Below, piece after piece: positions 48,285 to 61,500 of a DNA stretch of 64,000 nt (the first letter of the stretch is position 1; every line of letters starts with the position of its first letter). A program made the position numbers and the translations under genes. Below the pieces are notes generated by a model that saw only the letters and a list, made by a program, of their open reading frames with translations, was not told the DNA's origin and searched no databases. This DNA is from Delphinus delphis (taxonomy: Eukaryota > Chordata > Mammalia > Artiodactyla > Delphinidae), in NCBI RefSeq assembly GCF_949987515.2, contig NC_082702.1, positions 48,515,600 to 48,579,599 on the forward strand, written 5' to 3'.

Positions 48285-48342
48285 GCAAGAAACACAAGAG
48301 AAGGAAAAGACCTATAATAACGAACCCAAAACAATTTAGAAA

Positions 48343-51300
48343 ATGGGAATAGGAACATACATATCGATAATTACCTTAAATGTAAATGGACTAAATGCTC
48401 CCACCAAAAGACACAGATTAGCTGAATGGATACAAAAACAAGACCCTTATATATGCTGTCTACAAGAGACCCACTTCAGACCTAGAGACACATACAGACT
48501 GAAAGTAAGGGGATGGAAAAAGATATTCCATGCAAATGGAAGCCAAAAGAAAGCTGGAGTAGCAATTCTCATATCAGACAAAATAGACTTTAAAATAAGG
48601 ACTATTAAAAGAGACAAAGAAGGACACTACATAATGATCAAGGGATCGATCCAAGAAGAAGATATAACAATTGTAAATATTTATGCACCCAACATAGGAG
48701 CACCTCAATACATAAGGCAAATACTAACAGCCATAAAAGGGGAAATCGACAGTAACACATTCATAGTAGGGGACTTAAACACCCCACTTTCACCCATGGA
48801 CAGATCATCCAAAATGAAAATAAATAAGGAAACACAAGCTTTAAATGATACATTAAACAAGATGGACTTAATTGATATTTATAGGACACTCCATCCAAAA
48901 ACAACAGAATACACATTTTTCTCAAGTGCTCATGGAACATTCTCCAGGATAGATCATATCTTAGGTCACAAATCAAGCCTTGGTAAATTTAAGAAAATTG
49001 AAATTGTATCAAGTATCTTTTCTGACCACAACGCCATGAGACTAGATATCAATTACAGGAAAAGATCTGTAAAAAATACAAACACATGGAGGCTAAACAA
49101 TACACTACTTAATAATGAAGAGATCACTGAAGAAATCAAAGAGGAAATCAAAAAATACCTAGAAACAAATGACAATGGAGACACAACGACCCAAAACCTG
49201 TGGGATGCAGCAAAAGCAGTTCTAAGGGGGAAGTTTATAGCAATACAAGCCCACCTTAAGAAGCAGGAAACATCTCGAATAAACAACCTAACCTTGCACC
49301 TCAAGCAATTAGAGAAAGAAGAACAAAAAAACCCCAAAGCTAGCAGAAGGAAAGAAATCATAAAAATCAGATCAGAAATAAATGAAAAAGAAATGAAGGA
49401 AACAATAGCAAAGATCAATAAAACTAAAAGCTGGTTCTTTGAGAAGATAAACAAAATAGATAAACCACTAGCCAGACTCATCAAGAAAAAAAGGGAGAAG
49501 ACTCAAATCAATAGAATTAGAAATGAAAAAGGAGAGGTAACAACTGACACTGCAGAGATAAAAGAGATCATGAGAGATTACTACAAGCAACTCTATGCCA
49601 ATAAAATGGACAATCTGGAAGAAATGGACAAATTCTTAGAAATGCACAACCTGCCAAGACTGAATCAGGAAGAAATAGAAAATATGAACAGACCAATCAC
49701 AAGCACTGAAATTGAAACTGTGATTAAAAATCTTCCAACAAAGAAAAGCCCAGGACCAGATGGCTTCACAGGCGAATTCTATCAAACATTTAGAGAAGAG
49801 CTAACACCTATCCTTCTCAAACTCTTCCAAAATATAGCAGAGGGAGGACCACTCCCAAACTCCTTCTACGAGGCCACCATCACCTTGATACCAAAACCAG
49901 ACAAGGATGTCACAAAGAAAGAAAACTACAGGCCAATATCACTGATGAACATAGATGCAAAAATCCTCAACAAAATACTAGCAAACAGAATCCAACAGCA
50001 CATTAAAAGGATCATACACCATGATCAAGTGGGGTTTATTCCAGGAATGCAAGGATTCTTCAATATACGCAAATCTATCAATGTGATAACCATATTAACA
50101 AATTGAAGGAGAAAAACCATATGATCATCTCAATAGATGCAGAGAAAGCTTTTGACAAAATTCAACACCCATTTATGATAAAAACCCTCCAGAAAGTAGG
50201 CATAGAGGGAACTTTCCTCAACATAATAAAGGCCATATATGACAAGCCCACAGCAAACATCATCCTCAATGGTGAAAAACTGAAAGCATTTCCACTAAGA
50301 TCAGGAACAAGACAAGGTTGCCCACTCTCACCACTATTATTCAACATTGTTTTGGAAGTTTTAGCCACAGCAATCAGAGAAGAAAAGGAAATAAAAGGAA
50401 TCCAAATCGGAAAAGAAGAAGTAATGCTGTCACTGTTTGCAGATGACATGATCCTATACATAGAGAACCCTAAAGATGCTACCAGAAAACTACTAGAGCT
50501 AATCAATGAATTTGGTAAAGTGGCAGGATACAAAATTAATGCACAGAAATCTCTGGCATTCCTATATACTAATGATGAAAAATCTGAAAGTGAAATCAAG
50601 AAAACACTCCCATTTACCATTGCAACAAAAAGAATAAAATATCTAGGAATAAACCTACCTAAGGAGACAAAAGACCTGTATGCAGAAAATTATAAGACAC
50701 TGATGAAAGAAATTAAAGATGATACAAATAGATGGAGAGATATACCATGTTCTTGGATTGGAAGAATCAACATTGTGAAAATGACTCTACTACCCAAAGC
50801 AATCTACAGATTCAATGCAATCCCTATCAAACTACCACTGGCATTTTTCACAGAACTAGAACAAAAAATTTCACAATTTGTATGGAAACACAAAAGACCC
50901 CGAATAGCCAAAGCAATTTTGAGAAGGAAAGAAGGAACTGGAGGAATCAGGCTCCCTGACTTCAGACTATACTACAAAGCTACAGTTATCAAGACGGTAT
51001 GGTACTGGCACAAAAACAGAAAGATAGATCAATGGAACAGGATAGAAAGCCCAGAGATAAACCCATGCACATATGGACACCTTATCTTTGATAAAGGTGG
51101 CAGTAATGTACAGTGGAGAAAGGACAGCCTCTTCAATAAGTGGTGCTGGGAAAACTGGACAGGTACATGTAAAAGTATGAGATTAGATCACTCCCTAACA
51201 CCATACACAAAAATAAGCTCAAAATGGATTAAAGACCTAAATGTAAGGCCAGAAACTATCAAACTCTTAGAGGAAAACATAGGCAGAACACTCTATGACA

Positions 51301-52160
51301 TAAATCACAGCAAGATCCTTTCTGACCCACCTCCTAGAGTAATGGAAATAAAAACAAAAATAAACAAATGGGACCTAATGAAACTTCAAAGCTTTTGCAC
51401 AGCAAAGGAAACCATAAACAAGACCAAAAGACAACCCTCAGAATGGGAGAAAATATTTGCAAATAAAGCAACCGACAAAGGATTAATCTCCAAAATTTAC
51501 AAGCAGCTCATGCAGCTCAATAACAAGAAAACAAACAACCCAATCCAAAAATGGGCAGAAGACCTAAATAGACATTTCTCCAAAGAAGATATACAGACTG
51601 CCAACAAACACATGAAAGAATGCTCAACATCATTAATCATTAGAGAAATGCAAATCAAAACTACAATGAGATATCATCTCACACCAGTCAGAATGGCCAT
51701 CATCAAAAAATCTAGAAACAATAAATGCTGGAGAGGGTGTGGAGAAAAAGGAACACTCTTGCACTGCTGGTGGGAATGTGAATTGGTTCAGCCACTATGG
51801 AGAACAGTATGGAGGTTCCTTAAAAAACTACAAATAGAACTACCATATGACCCAGCAATCCCACTACTGGGCATATACCCTGAGAAAACCAAAATTCAAA
51901 AAGAGTCATGTACCAAAATGTTCATTGCAGCTCTATTTACAATAGCCCGGAGATGGAAACAACCTAAGTGCCCGTCATCGGATGAATGGATAAAGAAGAT
52001 GTGGCACATATATACAATGGAATATTACTCAGCCATAAAAAGAAACGAAATTGAGCTATCTGTAATGAGGTGGATAGACCTGGAGTGTGTCATACAGAGT
52101 GAAGTAAGTCAGAAAGAAAAAGACAAATGCCGTATGCTAACACATATATATGGAATTTAA
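48343..52160 (+). pseudogene. L1 ORF2 (endonuclease and reverse transcriptase), one frameshift
   Basis: About 1272 codons in two frames: 48343-50106 and onward to 52160. The protein nicks target DNA and copies L1 RNA by target-primed reverse transcription. The APE-like endonuclease occupies about codons 1-235 ('[12 protein letters not shown]', 'CLQETHF', '[12 protein letters not shown]', '[13 protein letters not shown]', 'SDHNAMRL'). The reverse transcriptase follows, with '[16 protein letters not shown]', 'LIPKPDKD', '[12 protein letters not shown]', '[17 protein letters not shown]' and the catalytic F-A-D-D at 50436-50447. The C-terminal cysteine motif '[18 protein letters not shown]' is intact. 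One base is missing beside 50088-50089 (the older copy has one extra C here), just before the RT motif A, so the product would lose the catalytic RT half. ORF1 and ORF2 are separated by 58 bases, as usual for bicistronic L1. Confidence 0.95.
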
Positions 52161-52533
52161 GAAAAAAAATGTCATGAAGAACCTAGGGGTAAAGCAGGAA
52201 TAAAGACGCAGACCTCCTAGAGAATGGACTTGAGGTTATGGGGAGGGGGAAGGGTGAGCTGTGACAGGGCGAGAAAGAGTCATGGGTATATACACACTAA
52301 CAAACGTAGTAAGGTAGATAGCTAGTGGGAAGCAGCCACATGGCACAGGGATATTGGCTCGGTGCTTTGTGACAGCCTGGAGGGGTGGGATAGGGAGGGT
52401 GGGAGGGAGGGAGACGCAACAGGGAAGACATATGGGAACATATGTTTATGTATGACTGATTCACTTTGTTATAAAGCAGAAACTAACACACCACTGTAAA
52501 GCAATTATACCCCAATAAAGATGTTAAAAAAAA
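52161..52533 (+). other. L1 3' UTR with G-rich tract and poly-A signal
   Basis: Contains 'ggtgggatagggagggtggg' (from 52384), a run of GGG triplets able to form a G-quadruplex, and 'ccaataaagatgtt' with AATAAA just before the poly-A. The same UTR type recurs at 12163 and 62753, marking one L1 subfamily. Confidence 0.9.
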
Positions 52534-52547
52534 AAAAAGTGTATCAT

Positions 52548-53569
52548 TAAGTATTTGTCTAGGCCATTGAAGCATGAAAAATGACCTGTTACCAGATAAA
52601 CCAGAGAAGAGAATCCATGAGGAGAAGACAAGTTTAGACGAAGAGGGGCAGGGTCCACTGACACTGCTCCCGACAGGAGAGCAATAACAGAAACTCAATT
52701 TGTGGTGAATGTGTTGGAATCACTGAATTATTAAATGTAAACGCTCAGGCTTGCATTAAGGAAGTTCATGCATGTCGGCCTCCGCTCTGAGTTTACAAAT
52801 TCCAATTTTAATTTTTACCTTCATTTTCCTACCAGCAAATTTAAAATATCCTTGAAACATACCCAAATACCTAAAATGTAATATACTCCCCTTTCGTCTG
52901 TGTACATTAAAATGAATATACATTTAACCTATCTTCCCAATCCTCACATATTCTTTATTTTCATTAAAAGGCATCGATTTTTACTAAAAAAGTAGCATAT
53001 ATAATGAAGCCCAGTTGTTTCATTCTGTCTAGTGAAGCTGACTATAAATCCAGCAAATTACTGGTTCCTTTATATTTTGTAAAACAGAGATATTATTTAA
53101 GATACTTCTAAGCCAAATCACCTATCATCGTGATAAATGAAAATTCAAAGCTTTTCATCTAAAGTTTGTGAAGCTTGGAGGCCAAGAGACCAAATCTACT
53201 AACATACAGTTATACACTGCCACAGAAAATGTGTTGAAAAATAAAATTTGGAGATGTAAACTATAAATTATCTTGTCATACTTATCTATTTAGCATATCT
53301 GCAACACAAACCCGATTCACTCTTCAGAGATTCCAAACCCAATTTTCAACCCATATAGGCACCCAGCATATCTCATGCAGCTCCCAAGACTTCCCTCCTC
53401 TTCCTGTATTCTGTCTTGGTGTGTGACAGCTCCACCCACCTGAACGACTAACCCAGAAATCCAGGAGTCATACTAGTCTCTTCCTTCTGCCGCCCCATAA
53501 ACAATCAATCACTACATCCCCACAATTTTGCCTAGAAACTTCTTGAGATCTGTCCAGTGGCACATGGGC
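52548..53569. other. No gene recognised
   Basis: AT-rich flank of the young L1 without recognised features. Confidence 0.5.
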
Positions 53570-54700
53570 AAAATGGCTCTCTGTGCAGAAAATAGTATTA
53601 ATAGACATTTAGGTCATTTTCAGTTTGAAGCTATCACAAGCAATGCTTCGACAAACATTCTTACCCGTGTCTTTGGGTGAAGATGTGTAAATACCTCTGG
53701 AGTGGAAGTGCTCGGCATTGTGCAAATATTTATCTTGAATAGATATCGTCAAACCGTTTTCCAGAGAGAATGTACCACTCCCCCCAGAAGTGTATGAGAA
53801 TACTGGCTGCTCCATTTCCTTACTAACATCTGAAAATGTTCAGTCTTTTTCATTTTAGCCATCTCTGTGAGCATATAATTCTATCATGTTATGACTTTAC
53901 CATTTCCTCACCCAATAAGAAATACTGAACCCATTTTCATATTTGAATAGCCTATTTTATAAAGTGCTCACTTAAGTTTAGTGCTCATTTTTTTTAATTT
54001 TTAATTTAATTTAATTTTATTTATTTATTTATGGCAGAGTTGGGTCTTCATTGTTGGGTGCGGGCTTTCTCGCGTTGCGGCGAGCGGGGGCTACTCTTTG
54101 TTGTGGTGCGCGGGCTTCTCATTGTGGTGGCTTCTCTTGTTGTGGAGCAGGGGCTCTAGGCGTGCGGGCCTCAGTCGTTGTGGCACGCGGGCTCAGTAGT
54201 TGTGGCTCGCCGGCTCTAGAGCACAGGCTCAGTAGTTGCGGCACACAGGCTTAGTTGCTCCGCAGCATGTGGGATCTTCCCGGACCAGGGATCAAACCCG
54301 TGTCCCCTGCAGTGGCAGGCAGATCCTTAACCACTGCGCCACCAGGGAAGCCCAAGTTTCTTGCACATTTTTAACGGCTCTCTTTTTTCTTCCTGTTTTG
54401 TAGGAATTTCTTTATAGTTTGAAATAGGCCCTTCAGCAGATAAATGTATAAATGCAGATAAATGTCTTCTATGCTGTAGTTTGCCTTTTCACTCTCTCAG
54501 GGATGTTTTCTGATGACTAAAAATTCTTAATGTAGTTCAACTGATCAACTTTTTTCTTTAAAGCTAGTGCCTTCTGTGTCCTATTAAAGAAGATTTTTGT
54601 CTACCCCAAGTTCATGAAAATATTGTCCTATGCTTTCTTCTATAAGTTATATTGTTGTAGTTTTCAAAAGGACCACGTTTTATCTGTAGGCTTAGTTGTG
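53570..54700 (-). mobile_element. Old L1 fragment, antisense, split by a SINE
   Basis: 'tggaagtgctcggcattgtg', 'aaaccgttttccagagagaa' and, beyond the SINE, 'tctaccccaagttcatgaaa' are reverse-complement blocks of an old L1. Frames are broken. Confidence 0.65.
53990..54353 (-). mobile_element. CHR-type SINE, long subfamily, antisense
   Basis: A/T-rich tail (tttatttatttatttatgg), long body with 'cagtagttgtggc' modules, and the end 'gccaccagggaagccc'. The flanks 'aagtttagtgctcattttt' and 'aagtttcttgcacattttt' form a diverged duplication. Confidence 0.93.
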
Positions 54701-56729
54701 GAGCAGACATTTTAGTAATAATAAGCACTAATAAATGCTAGAACTTTAGTCATTGTATGAAAAGTCATGAAGCAGAGACAAAGGAAAATACTCCTTCTCT
54801 TGCTTTTCTTTATGCAAAAATAAGAAGAAAAGCAGCCTAGGAAGAAGAAAGAAAGAGAAGCTTCACCTTGAATATATTCAAATGGTGTGATTCCAAAGTC
54901 CTTGCCACTGTTTCTTTCCCATGGAAAACGTCTAGAGATCTCCATGCACTGATTCCCCAGAGGCTCACACTGCTTTCTCCCAGGGGTGCTGATACATGTA
55001 TCTGGGAAGCCTCTGACCTATTAGGTGCCAAAGGTGAGAAAAGATAAGACCAAGAATGACTGTGACATCCAGATCTTTGCTAGAAAGAAAAAAAAAGAAC
55101 CGGCACTGACTGAGCAATACAATTTCCTACAAACTGCTGAGACGCTCTCTTACTTCTTTAAAGAAAAAGTATAAAGACTTTTAAAGGTGGACCAGTTACA
55201 TTATAACCAAAACATCCCACTGCCCTATTTTTTTTTGCAGCACAGACACTTTAAACAAATACAGGTAAAATGTATGACCCTTGAGGTTACTTGAACTACT
55301 GAAAAACAGTCCCGGAAATAAACTATGGAGAAATTTTTTAAATGAGAGTAGAAAACAAAAAACGAGAGAAGAGTCCTTGGCATGTCTTAGAATTCGTCCA
55401 ACTTGGTTCAGCAAAATACTGAATTTTTTTCCTACATGTGGCTGGCCATGATTTTGCAGTTGGTTCCTTTCAGATAAGGGTGCTCCTTAGAATTTTCTTT
55501 CTTGCGCTCACATTTCAAAAAACGTTTATTTCCATGCTCTAAAAGCCAGTAATGTGGCTGAATTAGTCATCTATTTGTATTTGCAAGAAATGATGTGAGA
55601 CCATTATAAAGTGCGGAAGGGAAATTATTTGCCAGCAAACCACATGAATAAATTTAGCCCATGTCTGATTGATGGCAATGTCCTGCCTAGTGAGGAAGAG
55701 TCACAGGGAAACACACGTAGCTGGAGCCTGACACACGTGGTGGTAATGCTGGCTAATCATAGGGCTGAGGGGAAATCACGGTTGTCAGACGGTCCTAATA
55801 AAGATACTAAATCAAACATATTTTACTACCTTGGTGATGATGATGAAAGGGAAAGAGTCCCCGGAACAGGGGGGAAGTGATCAGTTATGTAATAAAGGTG
55901 AGACTATGCCTGATAAACCACCTGACATAAGATCTCTAAAAACAGCAGCATTCACAGGAGGGAAAACGAGGCTACGTAAATCACCAAAACACAAACAGAG
56001 CTTCCTTTTACCATCCTTTGTTCTGCATGGTTCCAACTTCTCTGTTAGACATTTTGCTCACTTGGGAAAAAAGAACTCAGTAGCACGACCTGCCTTGGTC
56101 TTGACTCGTGCCCGGAGGTGTTATCTTGAGAACGTTCGGCACCGACCGCAAAGCAGCCCGGCCTGCCCGGTGGGCCGCGCCTGAGAGCAGTAATCAAAGG
56201 GGGTGGTCCTCAGATGCCAGGGTCACGGGACCAGCCTCACCTACTTCCTCTGTCCACCACTGAGGCTTTTTATTTTACAATTCACACAATAAGAAATGGT
56301 GGGACCTGTTCTGACTGCTGTTATCTAAGTGCAAGACAGGCTGTCTGGTCTTGAATTCTGAGAATCTGCAATAAAAATTCTCACCTACTTACTAATTTGC
56401 AGTACTTACTTGAAGCACAGAGGAGAAGCCCAGAAGTAAAGGCAAGACTGTCTCTCTGGCTTTAAACCATTATTCTCATATCAATTTTAAGTATACTCTT
56501 TAGGGGTCCTCTTTAATAAGGCCTGCCTCTAAGGAAATAACTGCTGATGGCCAAAGACAGATTTCAAAGGGCCTTTAATTTCCTGATTTTCAGAATTCCA
56601 AACGTAGACTGTGATGATAAAACAGTCAGCTGTAATTTTACAGTCATGCGTTAAATTGTGTCATTTTCGTATCTCTCCCCCTACCCCCATCACATTGTAA
56701 ACTCCATGACTGGCAAGCATTGTGTGTGT
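54701..56729. other. No gene recognised
   Basis: Mixed composition with no recognised repeat. Frames such as 55831-56184 (117 codons) show no domain and no splice context and are not called. Confidence 0.5.
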
Positions 56730-56920
56730 TCCTCCTCAGCATTAGATCCCCAGGACCTTGCATGATATTAGCAAGACTAGGGTTATTATTCCAATTCAAT
56801 GGATTAAAAAAAAAAAAAAACTGAGGCTCAAATTGGTGAACTTTAGCAAAACTTGGACCTGAACATGGGCATTTTGATTCCAAATCAAAGCTCTCTCGTG
56901 CTTTACTGTCTCCCCATTTT
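56730..56920 (-). repeat. MIR, antisense
   Basis: 'aaaactgaggctcaaattgg' with flanking 'agcattagatccccaggacc' fits antisense MIR; an A-run of about 15 has expanded inside it. Confidence 0.55.
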
Positions 56921-58644
56921 TATATGTGATCCGGCAGCTACCACTTTCAGAAACACACCCACTCTTATCTTTCATCCAACTCGTTAATTACGCCTATGCG
57001 TCATCATCAATTAATTAAAGGTGCATATCAAATCCTGCCATTCATATAAACGCATCAACTCAATTTTTTCCCAAGTCTCAAAAACAGCGTATCTCTGTAA
57101 CTACCTCACATTGTAATTAAAGTTCTTATGTCAATTAAAGTGTTTTGCCTCTAATACTATTCTTTGTGGAGAAGCTGCAGAACACAAGTACTGATGTTTA
57201 GACTTTCTGCTTTTTTTATCTAATTGGTTTACTCTTCTTCAGCTTCAATCCCAAATAACAAGATAAAGATTTAAAACTCTAAATAGGTACTCTAATTCGC
57301 TTCTGTGCCCTCGGTCTGTTTGATCACAAGGGAACAGGATACTGCCTTTCAAAAGAAAGTGGATAACCTCAAGAAACCATGGCGCTTCAGAAGGAAGCCC
57401 ATGACTGGATCTCAGCCTCTGGTTACCCTGGGACGTCTTTCACAGCGCCAGATGGAGTGGGCCTGTTTGCTCATCCCCACAGGTGGCTAGAGAAGAATTA
57501 ATTACTGTACTTGTTGTTGTTGTTGCACGTTTAGAACGATCCTTTCTGTGGGTTTCACAGAACTAGAACAATATGACATCCTCATGCGTAAGACTGGGGC
57601 CATTAATCAATGTGGGTAACGTGCTTTTCCACCTGGCCAGGCCCAGTGCCAGTTCCCTGTCTGGGCATCCATCATCCCAAGCTTTCTCTCCACACATCGA
57701 AAACCCCCTTTCCACAGTCTTCTTCATGTCCCTGCTCACCCATTTTCTGCTGTGTCTTTCCCTACTACAAAGAGCCTCTGTCTTTCACCGTTTTTCTATG
57801 CTCTATAAAAGATTCCCTGTTATTCCCAAGTTCTGCTACCCAGAAGAAGTGAAATAATATTCTACGTATACTCGAGTTACTCAGCCAGAGCAGCATCTAA
57901 TGCCTGTTAGACAAAATGTCTTGAATAAGCAGAACATGTTGAAGCTTCAAGCATTAACCTAGGCCAGACGGCTGCATGTCGTCGGACAGGTCATGACCCA
58001 CACGACCCTTCAGCCTCCGTCTACCTCTCAGAGACTCATCAGACAAATGAGCACTGCCGCGTTTTAAAGTGTTTTCCGACAACCATTACTTTAAAACACG
58101 AGGGGTGTCTTCTTCTATGGGGATTGAGAGGCACACCAGCCCTGTGTCCTGGACTACAGGCAAGGCAAGGGCGGGGCTCCCTAATGGGGGCCCACACATT
58201 TCACAAGGAGGGGTCAGACTAAGTCAGTCCAGGGCTAACCAGCTCTGGATTGGGGGCGGGGAGGCGGCTACTGTGGAGCAGCAAGGACTGATCACTGACC
58301 CTCAGATCTGTTTCTGACTTTTAGGAACTGCAGTGACTCGTTAGGTCTGTTAGGTTGCAGCCAAGTAGTATCACTGTGTCTAGACCACTGACAGGTGCAT
58401 GGTCACCACTGACCTCTTTTTCTGCCGATTCTGTTCAACTTTCCAAAGAGGCAGTAGCTCTATTTCCTCCTTCTGGGGCCCGACTACTTGTCACCTTGGA
58501 GCCTCTCACACCCTCCAAGCTAAGGGTCACGCGGGGGTCACGTCTATGTGCACAGGCTCCAGGCTCAGCAAAAACGGTCCTTTATTACATCACGTTTGTC
58601 TACCGGATTAGCAGGGAAGCTGGCTGCGCGCACTGCGGGAGTCT
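56921..58644. other. No gene recognised
   Basis: No domain, repeat or RNA is recognised. 58180-58600 is moderately GC-rich with overlapping short frames only. Confidence 0.5.
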
Positions 58645-58800
58645 CGTGGAGAGATTACCAACACAGGCTTTGGCATCAGAACGGGAGGCAAACCTTGGTT
58701 CTACCCCTTGATATTTAGGCGGCTTTAGGCAAACAAATGAATCTCTCTAAGCCTCAGTAAAAAGTGGCAATCACGCCTCCTTTATGAGAGAGTTTCCAGG
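58645..58800 (+). repeat. MIR, sense
   Basis: 'caggctttggcatcagaacg', then 'tctctctaagcctcagtaaa' reproduces the sense MIR core. Confidence 0.6.
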
Positions 58801-60659
58801 ATGGTACTTAAAAAAAAAAAAAAGATGCAGGTTCCTGAGTGCACTCCAGACGGAGCCAAAGTCACTGGTGTTGAAACCAGGGCGCCTGTATGTTCGCTAC
58901 ACCCACACTCATTTCTTACACGCAGACACAGCTGAAATATCCTGCAAACTCTGTGCAGTGATTCTTAACAGAAAGTGCAGGGTGGAGTTGAAAATCAGAC
59001 TATCTCTGGGAGTTTGTCCCTCCTTCAAACTGCAAATGATCACTCCCGTTTCCTGAACCGGGGGGTATACCATAATCGGTTCTGATTTCTGTTTGAAACC
59101 CAAGGTTCTGGATTTTTTCTCTTAATAAAGAGGACACCTCAGGGGTAAAAACAAAGTAGCCGTTAACGAGTGAACATTAAGGGCATAGCAACAGCCTGAA
59201 AATACTTCTGGGTGTCACCGAATTTTAGGATGCATACAACTTGCTTACAACTACATGTTTCATGACCTCTCCCCACCCCTCTGGTATTTTGGGAACTGCT
59301 TACGAGTAAGGCAGAGGCTGGTCCTAGCCAGGGTGTCCTCAGTGCCTCTGGGGAGTGGAGAGGCCTGGCCTGGTGACAGTGGTCTTGTGCACAGTCTGGT
59401 ACCTGCCCTATGAGACCACCATCACGGAATGAAAGCCACTTGATGAATGGAGATGCTCCCGGACTGCAGGGGAGGGAAGCGGGACAAGCGTCTCAGGCAG
59501 CACGAGGGATGCCTGGCTTTATGAGACGCCTCTCCCCCTATGGATACTGAAGCTGCGCTCTCATAAAAAGAAAAATGGAATGCGACGGTAAACAGAGGAT
59601 CCTGACACCTGCTCTGGCTGGAGGAGACCTCAGAACCAGCACTTAGTATCTCTGCTTTACAAACGCAGCCGTGGCAACCTGAGAAGAAGCTGGTGAGCCT
59701 TTAGGGTAAAGAAGAAAAAAGCACGAGGGGTGGGGAGAGAAGGTAGGCAGAGTGGCTGAGAAATTTGCATAGGGATTGTGAATTTCTCTGCACCTAAAGC
59801 CAAAGTGAAACACCTCATAAACTGAGTTAAAATTTAAAATGATTACTTGGCAGTTTTGTTTGAAAGAAAAGAAACTCTACAAACATGGTGAAATGTATTT
59901 ATATCAGGTAGCTTAACTGGCTTTTTAAACATGATTTAATCTCTCTACTCCCATAATATTTATTGTTTTATCTTACTTTAATTAAAATTCAGTGCAATGT
60001 GGTTTTATACACACACACACACACACACATAAAAGTTTTGTAAATACAATCTTGATTTTCAAACAGTCATGGTTTTAAAAGATAAGATAAAATTTGCAAT
60101 CACTAAAAAAGAATTATTAGTTTAGTTTTACCAAATTGGATTGAAGCATCATGTCTTATTAAACTAAAAATGAGCAACCTTCATGCTATAGCAATACTGA
60201 TGGATAGTCCTCTATTGAGAAGACTCCCGAGTTTATTTCATCACTGCATCACCCAGAGCTGAGGAGACACCAGTTCTCCTGACTGCTTTTGCGTCCCTGC
60301 CTTGTCCTTTACTTTCAACTCAAGGAATAATCTTCTTTGACACGACGAGTATAAAAAGGCAATCAAATCTACTGAGATATATTTTTTGGTTTTCACCTTT
60401 AACAACATGCTTAGAAACGTCTTTCCCACCCCTCAAATGTACAGCTAACTCTCTTTAATTTCAGAATGTCTCCTAGTTCTGTATCTTTCCTTTATTTCAC
60501 GCTGCATTCCACAAAGGCCCCCTTGAGACAATATCTCATTGTAGTATGAAACTACAAACACAGTTGCTTTGGAAAATACTGTTGAGTCCGCTTCCCCTCT
60601 GGCTATAGCAGATCTTGGAAGGGTTAGCATGTTAAGGCAAACAGTCGCCTGGTCAATCA
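58801..60659. other. No gene; one CA microsatellite
   Basis: A (AC)n run lies at about 60010-60030. No gene or other repeat is recognised; 59260-59560 is GC-richer than its surroundings. Confidence 0.55.
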
Positions 60660-60816
60660 GCAGGCATTTATTGAGCTGTTACTCTCTAGAAAACACGGGG
60701 GTGGGGGAGAGGGGGACAGGGAAGGGGTAATTGACTTAATCCCTATAGCGTAAGTGTCAACTTTAAATGGGGAAGTAAAGCAAATACATATGAAATACAT
60801 TTTAAAATACATCTGT

Positions 60817-61013
60817 GGTTTTCCCTGGCGGCGCAGTGGTTGAGAGTCCACCTGCCGATGCAGGGGACGCGGGTTCGTGCCCCGGTCCGGGAAGATCCCA
60901 CATGCCGCGGAGCCTGGGCCCATAAGCCATGGCCGCTGAGCCTGCGCGTCCGGAGCCTGTGCTCCGCAACGGGAGAGGCCACAGCAGTGAGAGGCCCGCA
61001 TACCGCAAAAAAA
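60817..61013 (+). mobile_element. CHR-type SINE, short subfamily, variant head
   Basis: It starts 'ggttttccctggcggcgcag', an altered first few bases, and lacks a short piece of the 'gagcggctgggccc' block. Flanks 'catctgt' recur after the poly-A (about 61020). Confidence 0.93.
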
Positions 61014-61023
61014 AAAAAAACAT

Positions 61024-61500
61024 CTGTTGTGGGTTGAATTATGTCCCCTCAAAAGATACTTTCAGTTCCTAACTCCCTAACACATTTGTGAATGTGTCCT
61101 TGTTTGGAAATAGGGTTTTACAGATATAATCAAATTAAAGTAAGATTGTGCAGGATTAGGATGGATCCTAAATTCAGTGACTGTTGTCCTTATAAGAGAA
61201 GGCGAGAGATTTGGACCCAGGGATACATACAAAGGAGACACACAGAGGTTAGAAGGTTATATAAAGATAGAAGCAGAGATGGGAGTGATGCTGCCTAAAG
61301 CCAAGGAATGCCAAGAGCCACCAGAAGCTGGAAGAGGCAAGGAAGGCTTCTCCCCTAGAGCCTTCAGGGGAGCACGGCCCTGCTGACACCTTCATTTCAG
61401 ACTCTGGCAACCAGAACTGTGAGACAACAAATTTCTCTTGTTTTAAGACACCTACTTCATGCTACTTTGTTATGGTGGCCCTAGGAAACTAATACAACAC
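61024..61500 (+). repeat. MLT1-like LTR, sense
   Basis: 'gttgtgggttgaattatgtc', 'ttggaaatagggttttacag', 'tgtccttataagagaaggcg' and the end 'ccctaggaaactaatacaac' reproduce an MLT1-type LTR in order. It is solitary and non-coding; frames over it are chance. Confidence 0.75.

Larger units (their letters stand above)
44728..52533 (+). mobile_element. Full-length young L1 retrotransposon
   Basis: A 7.8-kb L1 with 5' UTR, ORF1, ORF2, 3' UTR and poly-A. It is bounded by an exact 14-bp duplication 'aaaaagtgtatcat' (44714-44727 and 52534-52547). The insertion point reads TTTTT/AAAAA, the preferred nick of the L1 endonuclease. It starts with the full 'gggggaaggcggaagatgg' end, so it is not truncated. 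CpGs in the 5' UTR are still abundant. Both ORFs are open except for one 1-base deletion each. Together these indicate a recent insertion, later in time than the neighbouring SINE. Confidence 0.97.
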
